Shown: positions 8,548 through 17,568 of the stretch, piece after piece
How positions within the stretch are numbered: the first letter of the stretch is position 1
How the letters are laid out: every line of letters starts with the position of its first letter
Source: Pseudobacteriovorax antillogorgiicola
Lineage (GTDB): Bacteria; Bdellovibrionota_B; Oligoflexia; Oligoflexales; RGVZ01
DNA length: 40,156 nucleotides
Direction: 5' to 3'
Assembly: GCA_945865565.1 (NCBI GenBank)
Contig: CAMBEK010000015.1
Span: 1 to 40,156 of the forward strand
Notes under the pieces: generated by a model
Seen by the model: only the letters and a program-made list of their open reading frames with translations
Databases searched by the model: none
What the model was told of the DNA's origin: nothing
Position numbers and translations under genes: made by a program

Positions 8548-8808
8548 ATGAAAGTATTTTTGAAGGCCGCAATTGCGGCAGTTGTTATTGCGTCCGCGGC
8601 AGGCTGTGCATCAACTTCTAAAGACGCGGAACTCGTTGCACCCGTCGGCGCCGAGTACGTAAAAACCGGGTCACGTGCACATGACGTGCGCATGGTTGCC
8701 AAAATGGACGATGTCGGTGACTACTCGCTGGACGGAGCCCCAGCGCAAAAAAAACCAGTGAAGAAAAACACTCCGAAAAATAAAATCACGACAACTTTTG
8801 GTTACTAG
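8548..8808 (+). CDS. Small lipoprotein
   Basis: An 86-residue predicted lipoprotein: MKVFLKAAIAAVVIASAAGC ends in a canonical lipobox (SAAGC). The mature part is short, polar and Lys-rich near the end (KKPVKKNTPKNK). The start is set by AGAGGAG about nine bases upstream and by the signal peptide; an earlier in-frame ATG at 8524 lies within the leader hairpin and is less likely. No domain was recognised. It stands alone between divergent and downstream genes. A role in the cell envelope is plausible but not shown. Confidence 0.75.
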   Translation: MKVFLKAAIAAVVIASAAGCASTSKDAELVAPVGAEYVKTGSRAHDVRMVAKMDDVGDYSLDGAPAQKKPVKKNTPKNKITTTFGY

Positions 8809-8913
8809 ACACCGAGATCCTCGGCTCCGTTTGTCGTTGTCTTGTTCAGGCTCTTGCCCCCGCCGATGATTTAGCCCACCCGCTTTCATTGAGTTTCGGG
8901 GTATGATTTCCTC

Positions 8914-9636
8914 ATGAAGCAGTCCCTTGAAAACCTACGATTGTCACTGGCAAGCCACCCAATTCTCCAGATAGCAACCGTCTTTGGTTCATTTGGAAGC
9001 CCGCGCGAAAACCCACAAAGCGACGTCGACATGATTGATTTGCTCACGGCCACAGGCACCGTGTTCAAAGAGGCCATGCCCACGGGACGTATTATAGTCA
9101 ACCACAACCGCGACTTGATGGGCCGCATCCTGATCCGATTGCTGTCCGAAGAAGAAGATTTTCAAAAGCGCAAACGCGCATTGGCCGCAGAGGTCCCCCC
9201 TCGATCAGGGAAAGGATTTTCCGTGTCCAAGGAGGTTCGCAGCCAAAAACTTGATTCCATTGCCCGTTGCCTGCAACGAATCGAAACTCACATGCCGGCG
9301 TCGGCCAAGGATCTCGCCCAAGACGTCGACTGCCAGGATATCTTAATCCTCAACCTTGAACGCCTCATCCAAACTTCGGTAGACTGCGCGTCTGTTCTGA
9401 TCGCCGATCGCAATTGGGTTCCCATGCCAGATTCCATGGCCTTAGCCTTCGCTGTGCTGGCCACTAAGAAGGTCATTCCTGACGCCCTTGCAGACCGCCT
9501 CGCCAAAGCCGTCGGTTTCCGCAACCTCTGCGTTCACGAATATGACAAGATCCATTGGGAAATCGTCTACGCCATCGTGACCAGGCATTTAGATGAATTC
9601 CGTCAATTCGCCGGGATGATTGACCGAGAGCCTTAA
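8914..9636 (+). CDS. Single-chain MNT nucleotidyltransferase-HEPT protein
   Basis: A 240-residue protein that appears to join both halves of an MNT-HEPT toxin-antitoxin pair. The N-terminal third has GS at residues 25-26, then D37-V-D39, exactly the GSX10DXD signature of minimal nucleotidyltransferases. The C-terminal half is helical and carries R203-X4-H208-X-Y210, the HEPT RX4HXY motif, in which the Tyr is AMPylated by MntA in the two-protein system. The nucleotidyltransferase part looks short: the region expected to supply the third acidic residue reads RIIVNHN, so activity is uncertain. No partner gene lies next to it. It could be a self-neutralised module, a degenerate remnant, or an enzyme with a HEPT substrate domain. 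Domain calls are from motifs only. Confidence 0.72.
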   Translation: MKQSLENLRLSLASHPILQIATVFGSFGSPRENPQSDVDMIDLLTATGTVFKEAMPTGRIIVNHNRDLMGRILIRLLSEEEDFQKRKRALAAEVPPRSGKGFSVSKEVRSQKLDSIARCLQRIETHMPASAKDLAQDVDCQDILILNLERLIQTSVDCASVLIADRNWVPMPDSMALAFAVLATKKVIPDALADRLAKAVGFRNLCVHEYDKIHWEIVYAIVTRHLDEFRQFAGMIDREP

Positions 9637-9682
9637 TCGCCTGTCGTTTATCCCCCCGTAACTACTGAACTTTAAAACAACG

Positions 9683-10905
9683 TTCAAAAAATCTTAAAGC
9701 GATCAGAACCCGTACCGAGATCTTCTATTTAGAGGGTCTTAATTTTGGCAAGTCTCTTGACTCCGCTGTCGTCCGTTCAAGTCGCAGGCAGAGCAATTGC
9801 CCCTAGGCACACTTTTGCCCTTTTCTTAGCCGTCACCTTTACCCTAACTCTCACCGTCTTCGTCACTTCCTGCAAAAGCGACTCGTCCGGCGCCGGTGGC
9901 GCAGGTTCAGACAGCGGAGACGTTTCGGTGGATGCCTACGGCAAGTCCGATAAGGAAGACGATTTTAAAATCGTAGGCGGAATAGCGTTGGCAGTTGTTG
10001 CCATGCCTAACTCCGAGTCCAACTTCGCAATTAATTCCAACCTACAGCCTCTAAGGCCCCTACTTCAATTAAACGGCAGTTATTCGTGCACGATGACCCT
10101 ACAAAAAGTCGACCGCGATGTTTTCACTCTGGTCGATGTTGAGGCAAATACCTCTTGTGCATTGGCCCCTGCCCCCTCGTCTGGTTTGTACTTCAGGATG
10201 ACTCAGCTGGAATCCGACACGCTGTATATTGCAACTGTGCGGGCCGTCGATCCAGTAACCAACACAGACAAAATCTTTAAGATCACCATGCCGCCGATGA
10301 GTGACGCCTGTCGTGCAGGCGAGATACAATTCACGATGATTGCCGACACCCTGACCACACGCGTCGCCAATATTGTCCTAGAACTGGTCACGCAGGCAGA
10401 TGTTGTATCGGCTCCTCCTATTGGGGGCGATGCTAACGCACAAAAAACGTTGCGTAATTTGATGCTGCCGGACCTGGGCCATTTTGCCGCAGCAAGTCGG
10501 CAAAAATTTTCGGATGCTGCCCGAACGTATTCCGAAACCTTTAGTCGCATTTATGACGCGCACTATGCGAAGCAAGGCGACCGGTACGAGACAGCAGTCT
10601 GCCAGGCTTTATTGGGCACGCTTATAAAGACAGGCAGTATCACGGACAATACTAACGTATCGAGTCAATCGAGTGCCGTGCAATCATGGCTTGCCATTTC
10701 GAAACTCGCGGATACGTTTAACGAAGAAGTGAAGACCGTTTACACCGTGACCAACGTGACCGCTTCTTTTGATGGTTTTTTTAGTTACCTTGCGGCTGTC
10801 ATCAAGGCAGCAGACGCTGGCAATCAAGTGAGTGCCGTCGTTGAAATTGCACCGGCAAATCAAAATGCGACGATCGCAACGATTTCTGAATCGATCGGCG
10901 ACACC
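9683..10905 (+). repeat. Tandem duplication, copy 1
   Basis: The leader (from about AAATCTTAAAGCGATCA) and roughly the first 385 codons of the gene at 9745 are repeated at about 11503-12765, with high identity especially after the GSYSCTMTLQKVDRD codons. The similarity fades in the Gly/Ser/Thr-rich linker, where the two genes take different C-terminal modules. Confidence 0.8.
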
Positions 10906-11184
10906 GATTCACCCGCCGGGGACGGAACGACCTCAGGCGGCGGAACCGCATCCGGCGGGAATACGAATTTGACTCTTTCGGCCGCATTCTCAGCAAACTG
11001 CGCGCGATGCCATGGTGCCACGGGAGCCGGAGGTTCGGGTATTAACTTGCGAGGTTATCCCCGCGCAAAAGCCTCCTTTGAATCTAAGGTCCGAAGTGGC
11101 GCAGGCAGCATGCCGGTATTCGCCACAACTAATTACAGCGACGTTGATCTGACGGCGGACTACACGTATTTAATTTCAAGGTGA
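9745..11184 (+). CDS. Lipoprotein with C-terminal cytochrome c-like domain
   Basis: A 479-residue predicted lipoprotein. The TTG start is chosen because AGAGGG lies eight bases upstream. A hydrophobic segment ends VTSC, a likely lipobox. Residues about 50-385 form a conserved helical/beta scaffold of unknown function, shared with the next gene. After a Gly/Ser/Thr linker, residues about 405-479 resemble a small c-type cytochrome: CARCH at 419-423 for covalent haem, and SMPVF, whose Met456 would be the distal ligand. It may therefore be an exported haem protein anchored by lipid. The electron partner is unknown. The clear paralogue downstream lacks the haem domain and carries a Kelch propeller instead. 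Confidence 0.82.
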   Translation: MASLLTPLSSVQVAGRAIAPRHTFALFLAVTFTLTLTVFVTSCKSDSSGAGGAGSDSGDVSVDAYGKSDKEDDFKIVGGIALAVVAMPNSESNFAINSNLQPLRPLLQLNGSYSCTMTLQKVDRDVFTLVDVEANTSCALAPAPSSGLYFRMTQLESDTLYIATVRAVDPVTNTDKIFKITMPPMSDACRAGEIQFTMIADTLTTRVANIVLELVTQADVVSAPPIGGDANAQKTLRNLMLPDLGHFAAASRQKFSDAARTYSETFSRIYDAHYAKQGDRYETAVCQALLGTLIKTGSITDNTNVSSQSSAVQSWLAISKLADTFNEEVKTVYTVTNVTASFDGFFSYLAAVIKAADAGNQVSAVVEIAPANQNATIATISESIGDTDSPAGDGTTSGGGTASGGNTNLTLSAAFSANCARCHGATGAGGSGINLRGYPRAKASFESKVRSGAGSMPVFATTNYSDVDLTADYTYLISR

Positions 11185-11560
11185 CGGAAAGCAGCCAGTA
11201 ATCATCGTCTCGAAAAAAGTTGAGGTTCGTACGATGTTTCTGAACAAGATTGAAAAACCAAGAATCGCAAAAGTTTTCCAGCCGTCGTAACTTTCTTGTT
11301 TTTTGCAGCCGCGTCGTCTACCGCGGCTCGCACCTTCTTCGAGACCGTCTGACGCAGTAATGCCAGTCAAACTGAAAATTATTTTAACGGCGACAACTCC
11401 CCAGTTGTCACAACCCGAACGTAACGCTGGTCGCAAGACCAGCCTTTCAACCGTCTTAGTTTGCCGCATATCATCCCGTAAGTACTGCTTTTTTAAACAT
11501 TCGCACAAAATCACTTTAAGCGATCAAAACCAATGCCGATATTGCCCATGGAGGCACAGC
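11185..11560. other. Intergenic region between duplicated lipoprotein genes
   Basis: No convincing gene is visible. A short frame near 11280-11350 reads like a broken hydrophobic signal segment (FLFFAAASS) that stops at once, perhaps a remnant. The last 60 bases resemble the leader of the first paralogue, so the duplication included the upstream control region. GGAGG at 11550-11554 is the ribosome site for the next gene. Confidence 0.4.
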
Positions 11561-12765
11561 GTGGCTGATCTACGGACGCTATTTTCGCACATTCGAGTCG
11601 CAGGAACCGCCTGTGGCGTTGCCGTTACATTTACCCACTGCATATTCCTTTTCGCTTTCTACTTCTCCTTCTCCTTCTCCGTCATTTCATGCAAAAGCGG
11701 CTCATCCGGCGGCGCGGGTGCGGACGGCGGAGAAGTTTCGGTAGATGCATACGGCAAGTCCGACGACGAGGACGATTTCAAAATCGCCGGTCAGCCAACG
11801 GCCATCACCGGTGGTGGATTGGCGTTGGCATTGGCAGGAAATCCAATTCCCAACTTCACGCCAAACTCCACAGCCAAATTCGCGTCCGATTCCAATTACA
11901 ATTCTAACCTGCGGCCCATGCGCCTTGACGGCAGTTATTCATGCACCATGACGCTGCAAAAAGTCGACCGCGATGCCTTCACCCTTGTTGATGTTGGGGC
12001 CACTGCATCATGCGCGTTGGCCCCCGCCCCCGCGTCTGGATTGTACTTCAGGATGACCCGACTAGAATCGGACGCGCTTTATGTCGCAACCGTGCGGGCG
12101 ATTGATCCGGTATCCAACGCAGACAAAGTCTACAAAGTCGCCATACCACCGATGAACAGCGCCTGCCGCGCGGGCGCGACGCAGTTCACGATGATTGCCG
12201 ATACCCTGACCACACGCGTCGCCAATGTTGTTTTGGAACTGGTGGCACAAGCCAATGCCGCCGGCGCAATGACAGGCGGGGCCGATGTAAATGCCCAGAA
12301 AACCTTGCGCAATTTAATCCTGCCCGACCTGGAGCATTTTGCCGCAGCAAGCCGGCAAGAATTTTCCGTTGCTGCCCGCACGTATTCCGAAACTTTCAGC
12401 CGCATTTATGACGAGCATTATGCGATTCAAGGTGATCAGTACGGAACGGCAGTTTGCCAGGCATTGATTGGCACGGTGTTAAAAACAGGCAGTATCGCGG
12501 AAAATACCAGTTTACCGAGTCAGTCGAGCGCCGTGCAATCATGGCTCGCCATTGCGAAAATTGCGGATGCCTTTAACGAAGAAGTGAAGACCGTTTATAC
12601 CGTGACCAATGTGACAGCTTCCTTTGATGGTTTTTTTGGTTACCTCGCCGCCGTCATCAAGGCCGCAGACACGGCCGATCAGGTGAGTGCCGTCATTGAA
12701 ATTGCTCCGGCAAATCAGAATGCAACCGTTACAACAATTTCGGAATTGACCGGCGATACCAGTTC
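11503..12765 (+). repeat. Tandem duplication, copy 2
   Basis: Second copy of the leader and N-terminal scaffold described for 9683-10905. It differs by many substitutions and by small insertions near the N-terminus (for example around PNFTPNSTAK). Confidence 0.8.
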
Positions 12766-13885
12766 ATCCAGTGGGGGCGGAACGACGGGCACTTCAGGTG
12801 GAGGGTCGTCGCAGTCGCCAAATACCTGGCTTACGATGAATAATACCGGGGCACCTGACGCTCGCCGCAATCATTCGGCAGTCTGGACCGGGACATCGAT
12901 GATCGTTTGGGGCGGCCAGTCTGATAGCACCCTGTGGAACACCGGTGCTATCTACAGCCCACTAACCGATTCGTGGAGCACGACGACAACCACCGGCGCT
13001 CCGGGGGCGCGTTATCGGCACACTGCCGTTTGGACTGGCTCCAAGATGATTGTGTGGGGCGGATCTGGCACATCGTTTTCTGACGATAATACTGGGGGAA
13101 TTTATGATCCTTCAAACAATACGTGGACATCTACCACCACAGTCCTTGCTCCTGCGCCGCGCCATGACCACACTGCCGTTTGGACTGAGTCCAAGATGAT
13201 CGTTTGGGGCGGCATTGTTCCGGGCGAAGTAGGTTTATATGGCACCGGTGGAATTTTTGACCCCAACGATGGCAGCGAAGGTTCGTGGACACCGACCGAT
13301 GCCTCGCCTTCCGCACCCAAGGTGCGATCCCTGCACACTGCTGTGTGGGCGAGCTCTCAAATGATTATTTGGGGTGGATATGTCACAGGCATTGCTGACG
13401 AAAATACTGGCGGAATTTATGATCCTTCGAGCAACCTGTGGACGCCAACGACAACCACCAACGCGCCCTCGGCGCGCCAAGACCATACTGCCGTTTGGAC
13501 TGGCTCCAAGATGATTGTTTGGGGAGGCTCCTCAGCCTCATATTTCAACGATGGTGGAATATTCGATCCGGCGGGTGGTGCTGGTGCGTGGACGCCAACG
13601 AACAATGCCGGCGCTCCCGCAGCACGCAACTATCACACCGCAGTCTGGACTGGAACCAAGATGATTGTTTGGGGCGGAAGCGACAGCACAACCGCCACCT
13701 TCAATTCCGGAGGGATCTACGACCTTGCAAACGACAGCTGGTCCGCGACTCCATCGACGGACGCCCCCTCGGCACGCTGGCTGCATTCAGCCTTTTGGAC
13801 TGGAACGAAAATGCTGATCTGGGGTGGTGCAACAGCACAAGCTGCACCGTCAGACATAAACACCGGCAGCCTCTACGCGCCTTGA
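11561..13885 (+). CDS. Lipoprotein with seven-repeat Kelch-type propeller
   Basis: A 774-residue predicted lipoprotein, paralogue of the preceding gene. The GTG start at 11561 is chosen over the longer open frame because GGAGG lies six bases upstream and VADLRTLFS aligns with the start of the paralogue. The signal segment ends VISC. The shared scaffold runs to about residue 400. After a Gly/Ser linker there are seven repeats of about 45-50 residues built on HTAVWTGSKMIVWGG with a following GGIYDP and W-T strand, the pattern of a Kelch-like beta-propeller. The segment before repeat 1 (NTWLTMNNTGAP) could supply the closing strand. Exported propellers of this type usually bind proteins or glycans; the ligand here is unknown. 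Confidence 0.85.
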   Translation: MADLRTLFSHIRVAGTACGVAVTFTHCIFLFAFYFSFSFSVISCKSGSSGGAGADGGEVSVDAYGKSDDEDDFKIAGQPTAITGGGLALALAGNPIPNFTPNSTAKFASDSNYNSNLRPMRLDGSYSCTMTLQKVDRDAFTLVDVGATASCALAPAPASGLYFRMTRLESDALYVATVRAIDPVSNADKVYKVAIPPMNSACRAGATQFTMIADTLTTRVANVVLELVAQANAAGAMTGGADVNAQKTLRNLILPDLEHFAAASRQEFSVAARTYSETFSRIYDEHYAIQGDQYGTAVCQALIGTVLKTGSIAENTSLPSQSSAVQSWLAIAKIADAFNEEVKTVYTVTNVTASFDGFFGYLAAVIKAADTADQVSAVIEIAPANQNATVTTISELTGDTSSSSGGGTTGTSGGGSSQSPNTWLTMNNTGAPDARRNHSAVWTGTSMIVWGGQSDSTLWNTGAIYSPLTDSWSTTTTTGAPGARYRHTAVWTGSKMIVWGGSGTSFSDDNTGGIYDPSNNTWTSTTTVLAPAPRHDHTAVWTESKMIVWGGIVPGEVGLYGTGGIFDPNDGSEGSWTPTDASPSAPKVRSLHTAVWASSQMIIWGGYVTGIADENTGGIYDPSSNLWTPTTTTNAPSARQDHTAVWTGSKMIVWGGSSASYFNDGGIFDPAGGAGAWTPTNNAGAPAARNYHTAVWTGTKMIVWGGSDSTTATFNSGGIYDLANDSWSATPSTDAPSARWLHSAFWTGTKMLIWGGATAQAAPSDINTGSLYAP

Positions 13886-13903
13886 TGTGGTTCCTGATCT
13901 AAA

Positions 13904-15352
13904 TCACTGCAGTCGCGCGATCACTTCCGCTATTGGCATACCGCGGGTTTCTTCGCCCGACGTCATGTCTTTGAGGTTGGCAGTGCGGGTGGCCATCTCC
14001 GAACCACCGACAGTGACCGTGTGGGCGTAGCCAAGGCGGCTCGCATACTTGAACTGATTGGCGACCTTGCCTTCGGTCACACCAATGTCGGCATGGACGC
14101 CGGCATTGCGCAGCAACGACACCACATCAAAGGCATAGGGCAACGCGTCTTGTGAGGCCACAGCCACCATCACGCCGCCCACGGCCGAGGTATCCGCCAG
14201 GCCAAGCTCTTCAATTCCTGCCACCAAACGGTCCAGGCCGACGGAACCGCCAACCCCCGGGAGCTCGCGGTTGCTAAATCGCGAGGCCAGATCATTGTAG
14301 CGGCCACCAGAACTAACCGAACCAAAGCCCGGCAAACGGTCCAAAGCCGTCTCAAACACGACGCCTGTGTAATAACCGAGGCCTCGGGCAATGCTGAGGT
14401 CCAATTTAAAAGTGACGCCAACGGGAGGCGCTGCGCGTTTCAGCAGCTCGAGGATTGTGGTCACGCGCAACAAATGAGGCTCGAGGGCCGCAAGGGCCGC
14501 CGGATTATCCATGTTCACAAGGTCGCGGAGGCGCATCAGATCGGCATTTCCATCAGCACCTTTTGCGGAAATTGCCTTTAAAACAAACGAAGCAGCCTCT
14601 TCAGAAGATCGACCGTGGGCGGGAATCGCCGCGAGAAGGCGCACGACTTCGCCCTCGCCCGCTTTTGCCAGCTTATCGATGGCAATCAGAGCCTTCGTTT
14701 CATCTGCCGCAGAGATCTCACTGCCGTATGCAGCCGCCAGGATGCCTGAAAGCAAACCACGGTGGTTGATGTGCATCGTCACGCCGCCGCAAGGCACGCG
14801 ACTCAAGACGGTGGCCAATGCCAGCATCACTTCAACATCCGCCGCCACGGAATCGACACCAATGATGTCAAAATCGCACTGGCCGAATTCGCGGTAACGC
14901 CCTTTTTGGGTATTTTCACCGCGCCAAACGTCGCCAATTTGAAGTTTCTTGAACGGGAAAACGAGTTCGCCCTGGTGTTCCGCGACAAATCGCGCGAACG
15001 GAATCGTCAGATCAAAACGAAGGGCAACCCTACGTCCCCCATGATCTTCAAAACGGTAGACTTGCTTGTCGGTTTCTTCGCCGCCCTGCCCGAGAAGAGT
15101 CTCTTCGTATTCAAGGGCTGGCGTGGCAATTTCCTGGAAGGCAGCGCGGCGCGCCACGGTCCGGATCTCTGCCAGAACCAACTGACGAATGCGCATGGGA
15201 GCAGGCAGATAATCCCTGAAGCCCTTTAGCTTGCGAGGATCAATCCGCGGTCGGACTATTTTGTGAGGCGTCCCTGCGTTCGGTGCGTCGGACGGATTTG
15301 AGGCGCTTGGCGCCGCCTGATTCTTGTTTTGATTCAGAGGATTCTTGTCCAC
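13904..15352 (-). CDS. hisS: Histidyl-tRNA synthetase
   Basis: A 482-residue class II enzyme that charges tRNA-His. Core motifs are GFRDYLP near the start, RFDLTIPFARFVAEH, GDVWRGENTQKGRYREFGQCDFD (motif 2 region), ARGLGYYTGVVFE (HisA box), GGRYNDL and GGSVGLDRL (motif 3). The C-terminal anticodon-binding domain begins near VMVAVASQD. The first 39 residues are a low-complexity Asn/Ser/Pro/Ala extension starting from GTG. They coincide with an overlap of 113 bases with the upstream small gene, and the conserved core begins almost exactly where that gene stops. The true start is therefore uncertain: no ATG, GTG or TTG occurs in frame between 15352 and the core. The assignment itself is secure. 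Confidence 0.95.
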   Translation of the reverse strand: MDKNPLNQNKNQAAPSASNPSDAPNAGTPHKIVRPRIDPRKLKGFRDYLPAPMRIRQLVLAEIRTVARRAAFQEIATPALEYEETLLGQGGEETDKQVYRFEDHGGRRVALRFDLTIPFARFVAEHQGELVFPFKKLQIGDVWRGENTQKGRYREFGQCDFDIIGVDSVAADVEVMLALATVLSRVPCGGVTMHINHRGLLSGILAAAYGSEISAADETKALIAIDKLAKAGEGEVVRLLAAIPAHGRSSEEAASFVLKAISAKGADGNADLMRLRDLVNMDNPAALAALEPHLLRVTTILELLKRAAPPVGVTFKLDLSIARGLGYYTGVVFETALDRLPGFGSVSSGGRYNDLASRFSNRELPGVGGSVGLDRLVAGIEELGLADTSAVGGVMVAVASQDALPYAFDVVSLLRNAGVHADIGVTEGKVANQFKYASRLGYAHTVTVGGSEMATRTANLKDMTSGEETRGMPIAEVIARLQ

Positions 15353-15569
15353 GACCAGATGACTCCACCTTCAGCTGTGTTCCGTTTACCCCAGTCCCGT
15401 AGAGCTGTCCAATGGCCTTGGGGTCCTTTTCGATCGTGGGTCGCGGCGGGAACCAGCTGGATTTGCTGTCAAATGCCCAGAGAGGCTCGCCCGAGTTCAT
15501 GCGGTCGATGATACCGCGATTGTGGTCGAGGCGGCGCTTGGCCTTTTTATTGTCAATCTCTTGAGTCAT
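15240..15569 (-). CDS. Small hydrophilic protein overlapping hisS
   Basis: A 109-residue, highly charged protein of unknown function. The start MTQEIDNKKAK is supported by GGAG seven bases upstream; an upstream in-frame TTG is less likely. The central part contains GEPLWAFDSKSSWFPPRPTI and GQLYGTGVNGTQLK; the C-terminal third is rich in Ser, Glu, Gly and Arg. There is no signal peptide or membrane segment. Its 3' 113 bases overlap the 5' end of hisS in another frame, so the two would be co-transcribed. The first 75 residues look like a real protein; the tail inside the overlap may be less constrained. No family was recognised. Confidence 0.6.
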   Translation of the reverse strand: MTQEIDNKKAKRRLDHNRGIIDRMNSGEPLWAFDSKSSWFPPRPTIEKDPKAIGQLYGTGVNGTQLKVESSGRGQESSESKQESGGAKRLKSVRRTERRDASQNSPTAD

Positions 15570-15686
15570 CTCAGAACTCCATCGCTGCTGGACTTGCAAG
15601 CCTTGCTTACAGACTACCAGAACCGTGCCAATGGCGTAACGTTTCGCCAGGTTTTGTCAGGTTTCGTTATGTTGTGGCATGCCCCG

Positions 15687-17465
15687 TCAGAGGATCGCCT
15701 TCCAGCCCCACAAGAAAAAGCGAACTGATGGGGTCCAGTTATCATAAGAACGGGGAAACGAAACCTTCGAAATCCGGCACGACTCAAATACGCCATCGCG
15801 AACTCCACCGGACGCATCAATCACGGTGCTGGTCATGGCACTCGCACGTTCGACCAACGCAGAAAGGCTCATGCTGCAGCTCGCTGGGGCAAACGTCGTC
15901 GTGGTCAGCGCGTAAGCCGCAAAGTCGGCCTGATTTCCCACCGTTTCCGTGCGATTGCGATCCGACTTGAAGGCGTCCCAGGTGAAATAGCGCGGCAAAA
16001 CACTGCTTCCAGCTGCTTTTGATTGCGACTGGAAATAATCCCGTGGTCCCGACACCACAAATTCGACCCGCGACCCGCCGTTGGTCATGCCGACCAATGC
16101 AAGCCAGCGCGCCATGAACTGGCCCTCAAGTTCTGATTCCACCACTTCATGAAAACCGTGGGTCCAGACCCGGTCCACGTGAAGCACTTTAAAGTCGGCG
16201 ATGGAAACCCGGTTCACCGAAAAGCTGGCGTGGTAGGCGCCACCAGTGAAGGCCTGGTCAAATTCATAATCCAGCAGGATGCCGTCCAGGGCGGAGCTGT
16301 ACCAATTGTATTTCTGGCGCTGGGCAAAGGGCGAGGCCGAGGAAAGTGCTGCCGTCATGTCATCGGTGGTCTTGCTGCGAGTGCCCTCGTCCAGATTGAA
16401 TCCATAATTGCCCGAGGTCACAAAAAGGGTGTCGGCCGAACCATCGGGACGCCGACCCTGGACTTTGGCCACCCAATAGTTTTTCGAGTTTGGAAGGTCG
16501 AAATTGCGACGGTCCAGGCATTTTTGACGCGCTCCGTCGTAATTCATGCACTCCGCCGGACCGTTCGTCTGGCCGTTGCCTTGAGCGTCCTCGACACCAA
16601 CAGGAAAAAGGTCAAACTGACGCGGAAAACGAATCACTTCGGCGCGAGCGGGGCTGGAAAAGTTCAGGATGCTGGGGTCTAGATTTCCCTCAAACACGGC
16701 GACATTGTCTTGAAGGACGGTCAGGCGGTCGCAACTGGTTCCCATGGCCCTTGTGGTTTCTATGGCGAACTGGAACGTACCGACATCGGCAGTGCCGCCC
16801 TGCCGGTACTGGTCCGTCGCAAAATTTCCCGCCAAACAATGCATCGATGCCGTCATGCGAGACGGATCCGGCAGCATTGGTGCGTTAGTCGACGTTGATG
16901 ATGACGACGGGGACAAACTGCCCTCGTTGGGTTTGAACACCACATCCACCATTGCGGCAAAGGTGTCTCCACCGGTGCGGGCGTAGAGTTTGTAGATGGT
17001 GAGGGCGAGCTTGCGGGTCTTGTCCACGGCCTGAACCCGGCCTTTGCTGGATCCATAAAGCAGACCGACGGCCTGGTCGGCGGGCTTGGACAGCCATTTG
17101 AAAAATGCTGCCGATTCCGGCGGAATTTCGGCGCGGACTTCAAGGGCGCAGACGTCGCCATCTTGAATTGATTCTCCCGGAAACGAGACGCGATTCCCAG
17201 CGGATGTCCCGGAACTGCCGCCCGGCGTCGCTCCTGGAGTTGCTGCCGCGGGTCGACCAATGACCGTATTCCCGCGATCACAAATCAATTTATAGGAAAG
17301 CCCCGGCAAATCCAGATCCGATGGGTCGACCCCGTCGATGGATGCCAAAATACTGCGGGCACCCAGTCCGACTTGAGACCTGGTCCGGCAGGCTGCGGTC
17401 CCGGTCAGGACTGCTGCGGCTAAAAAGCCAACACTTGCTGTTTTGGAAGCAGCTGAAGCACGCAT
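15687..17465 (-). CDS. Large lipoprotein of unknown function
   Basis: A 592-residue predicted lipoprotein. The start MRASAASKTAS is chosen because GGGGTGATC precedes the ATG and a signal peptide with lipobox-like TAAC follows; the longer open frame adds a hydrophilic 29-residue tail that overlaps the divergent glycosyltransferase leader. Next to the Cys is a region with IDGVDPSDLDLPGL, then a Gly/Ser/Thr-Pro linker. The rest is a large mixed alpha/beta region with several Cys (CLAGNF, CMNYDGARQKCLDRRNFD) that may form disulfides, and aromatic-rich beta segments near the end. No known domain was recognised. It probably resides in the periplasm or outer membrane. Confidence 0.75.
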   Translation of the reverse strand: MRASAASKTASVGFLAAAVLTGTAACRTRSQVGLGARSILASIDGVDPSDLDLPGLSYKLICDRGNTVIGRPAAATPGATPGGSSGTSAGNRVSFPGESIQDGDVCALEVRAEIPPESAAFFKWLSKPADQAVGLLYGSSKGRVQAVDKTRKLALTIYKLYARTGGDTFAAMVDVVFKPNEGSLSPSSSSTSTNAPMLPDPSRMTASMHCLAGNFATDQYRQGGTADVGTFQFAIETTRAMGTSCDRLTVLQDNVAVFEGNLDPSILNFSSPARAEVIRFPRQFDLFPVGVEDAQGNGQTNGPAECMNYDGARQKCLDRRNFDLPNSKNYWVAKVQGRRPDGSADTLFVTSGNYGFNLDEGTRSKTTDDMTAALSSASPFAQRQKYNWYSSALDGILLDYEFDQAFTGGAYHASFSVNRVSIADFKVLHVDRVWTHGFHEVVESELEGQFMARWLALVGMTNGGSRVEFVVSGPRDYFQSQSKAAGSSVLPRYFTWDAFKSDRNRTETVGNQADFAAYALTTTTFAPASCSMSLSALVERASAMTSTVIDASGGVRDGVFESCRISKVSFPRSYDNWTPSVRFFLWGWKAIL

Positions 17466-17568
17466 GATCACCCCGGAATTCTTGTTTCCCTTATTGTCGC
17501 CGCCACGGGGCATTTTGACAATTCTTTCTGATTGGCTATGCTCACGCCTCATACCCGGAGAATCCCCG

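Noticed and set aside
11270-11353. Short hydrophobic frame between the paralogous lipoproteins
   Set aside because: It has no usable start in frame, stops at once and has no homologue recognisable; noted only as a possible remnant.
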